Shown: in pieces, positions 12,388 through 13,052 of the stretch
Layout: every line of letters starts with the position of its first letter
How positions within the stretch are numbered: the stretch's first letter is position 1
Assembly (NCBI GenBank): GCA_014729705.1
Contig: WJJK01000321.1
Coordinates: 1-13,052 of the forward strand
Reading direction: 5' to 3'
DNA from: Candidatus Altarchaeales archaeon
GTDB lineage: Archaea > Altiarchaeota > Altiarchaeia > IMC4 > SCGC-AAA252-I15
DNA length: 13,052 bases
Translations under genes and position numbers: made by a program
The notes under the pieces: generated by a model
What the model was told of the DNA's origin: nothing
Database searches by the model: none
Seen by the model: the letters and a program-made list of their open reading frames with translations, nothing else

Positions 12388-13052
12388 ATGGGTTTGTTTG
12401 ATTTCCTGAAACCAAGACCTAAGGAAAGCCAAATCATGGGGTTAGCTGAAACAATCTCGTGGATCAACTCCATTGAAGAGAGCGTTAAAGAGGAAAAAAG
12501 AGAAAAATTAGGGGCGGCTTATAAGGATGTGCCTGAAAAACTGGACAACCTACTACAACAGGTAGACGCCCTTGACGATACCCCTGCAGGGGATGTTGAC
12601 GCCCGCCTCAAAAAAGTCGTCTCAACAAATAAGCCAGCGTATCTGGAGGCTATGCGGCGCCACATCCGGAACCTGAAGGACGCCTGTGAAAAAGACGACG
12701 TATTCTCCTTCAAAAAAATCTTCGACAAAACACTGGATGACATCGGGGAAGTGAATTTCGGGGATGGCCGATACCTTGGATTCGTATACGAGAAACAGAT
12801 TAGGGGGATACACAAAAATTGCAAAAAATTAGTGGCAATAAAGAAGGAGGCAGACGAGCTTGCACCGTTAACCCCCGGGGAGCGTGAAATACTGGATTTG
12901 AAAAGCGGGTTAGACGTTTTAACTGCAGCGGTTGAGTCCGAAAAAAACGCGGAGAAAAATTTGGCTGAGATGAAGGCGGAACTTCAAAGGTCGAAGGAGA
13001 GGATAACGTCCCTTGAAGCCGGGTTATCCAGGGTGAGGCAGGATCTGAAGAA
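12388..13052 (+). CDS. Coiled-coil protein of unknown function (3' partial)
   Basis: The frame from ATG 12388 stays open to the window end (221 complete codons). It starts MGLFDFLKPRPKESQI, a short amphipathic start common in membrane-associated or cytoskeletal-type small proteins, then a charged helical region rich in Lys and Glu (EESVKEEKREKLGAAYKD), a globular-looking middle (YLEAMRRHIRNLKDACEKDDV, GEVNFGDGRYLGFVYEKQIRG) and from about residue 175 a heptad-like coiled coil (LDLKSGLDVLTAAVESEKN and onwards). No enzymatic motif is visible. ATG 12436 is a possible later start, but 12388 keeps the family-like MGLFDFL and has a TATA-like box 27 bases upstream. I do not recognise the family. Confidence 0.75.
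   Translation, partial: MGLFDFLKPRPKESQIMGLAETISWINSIEESVKEEKREKLGAAYKDVPEKLDNLLQQVDALDDTPAGDVDARLKKVVSTNKPAYLEAMRRHIRNLKDACEKDDVFSFKKIFDKTLDDIGEVNFGDGRYLGFVYEKQIRGIHKNCKKLVAIKKEADELAPLTPGEREILDLKSGLDVLTAAVESEKNAEKNLAEMKAELQRSKERITSLEAGLSRVRQDLK

Noticed and set aside
1..13052. CRISPR array, tRNA, rRNA or insertion sequence
   Set aside because: I saw no regularly spaced repeats, no T-loop/anticodon pattern, no rRNA-like conserved stretch and no transposase or paired terminal repeats in the window.

Overview
The window looks archaeal. Several genes have an AT-rich TATA-like box about 25-30 bases before the start codon and little or no leader (6199-6207 before hydC, 9562-9569 before the UPF0316 gene, 11994-12006 and 12344-12356 around the 3' stubs). 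Shine-Dalgarno sequences appear mainly inside operons. The gene content (sugar-1-phosphate nucleotidylyltransferase/acetyltransferase, stand-alone ThiN, stand-alone LigD-type 3'-phosphoesterase, short FeoB) also fits an archaeon, but the lineage cannot be fixed from this sequence. Genes are tightly packed, with 1-14 base overlaps, two convergent pairs that share stop codons, and unusually lean versions of some proteins.

Layout. 1-555 is the acetyltransferase half of a GlmU-like enzyme, followed by a T-rich terminator and a fossil of a repeat-type surface protein (about 613-741). 795-2710 is feoA-feoB, for ferrous iron uptake. On the minus strand, 6175 down to 2707, lies hydC-hydB-hydA plus a TM1266-type regulator: a three-subunit NAD(H)-linked [FeFe] hydrogenase. 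hydA is broken by one missing base near 3412, and restoring it recovers every H-cluster motif. Divergent from hydC is a small S-component-like membrane protein (6274-6813). It converges on an NAD-dependent sugar epimerase (7856-6810, minus). 7938-9558 holds a ThiN-domain protein and an AIR-synthase-superfamily protein. 9599-11966 is a compact run: UPF0316 membrane protein, HPF/S30Ae-like small protein, Cys-motif membrane protein, LigD-type 3'-phosphoesterase and a VIT1/CCC1-like membrane protein.

From 12025 to 12322 two N-terminal gene stubs face each other: an NDH-2/FSP1-like FAD/NAD(P) oxidoreductase (plus) and a UbiA/MenA-like prenyltransferase (minus). They are cut at points only 16 bases apart, as if one deletion removed the 3' ends of a convergent pair. 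Both are plausible quinone-metabolism genes. A coiled-coil protein runs off the end of the window from 12388.

Together the window suggests an iron-dependent, anaerobic, hydrogen-metabolising archaeon: iron import (FeoAB), possible iron or manganese transport (VIT1-like), and an iron-rich NAD(H)-coupled [FeFe] hydrogenase. Next to these are traces of lost quinone-linked functions. The [FeFe] maturases HydE, HydF and HydG are not in the window. The most notable observations are the trimeric [FeFe] hydrogenase in archaeal context with reduced cofactor-binding parts, its frameshift, and the paired deletion stubs.
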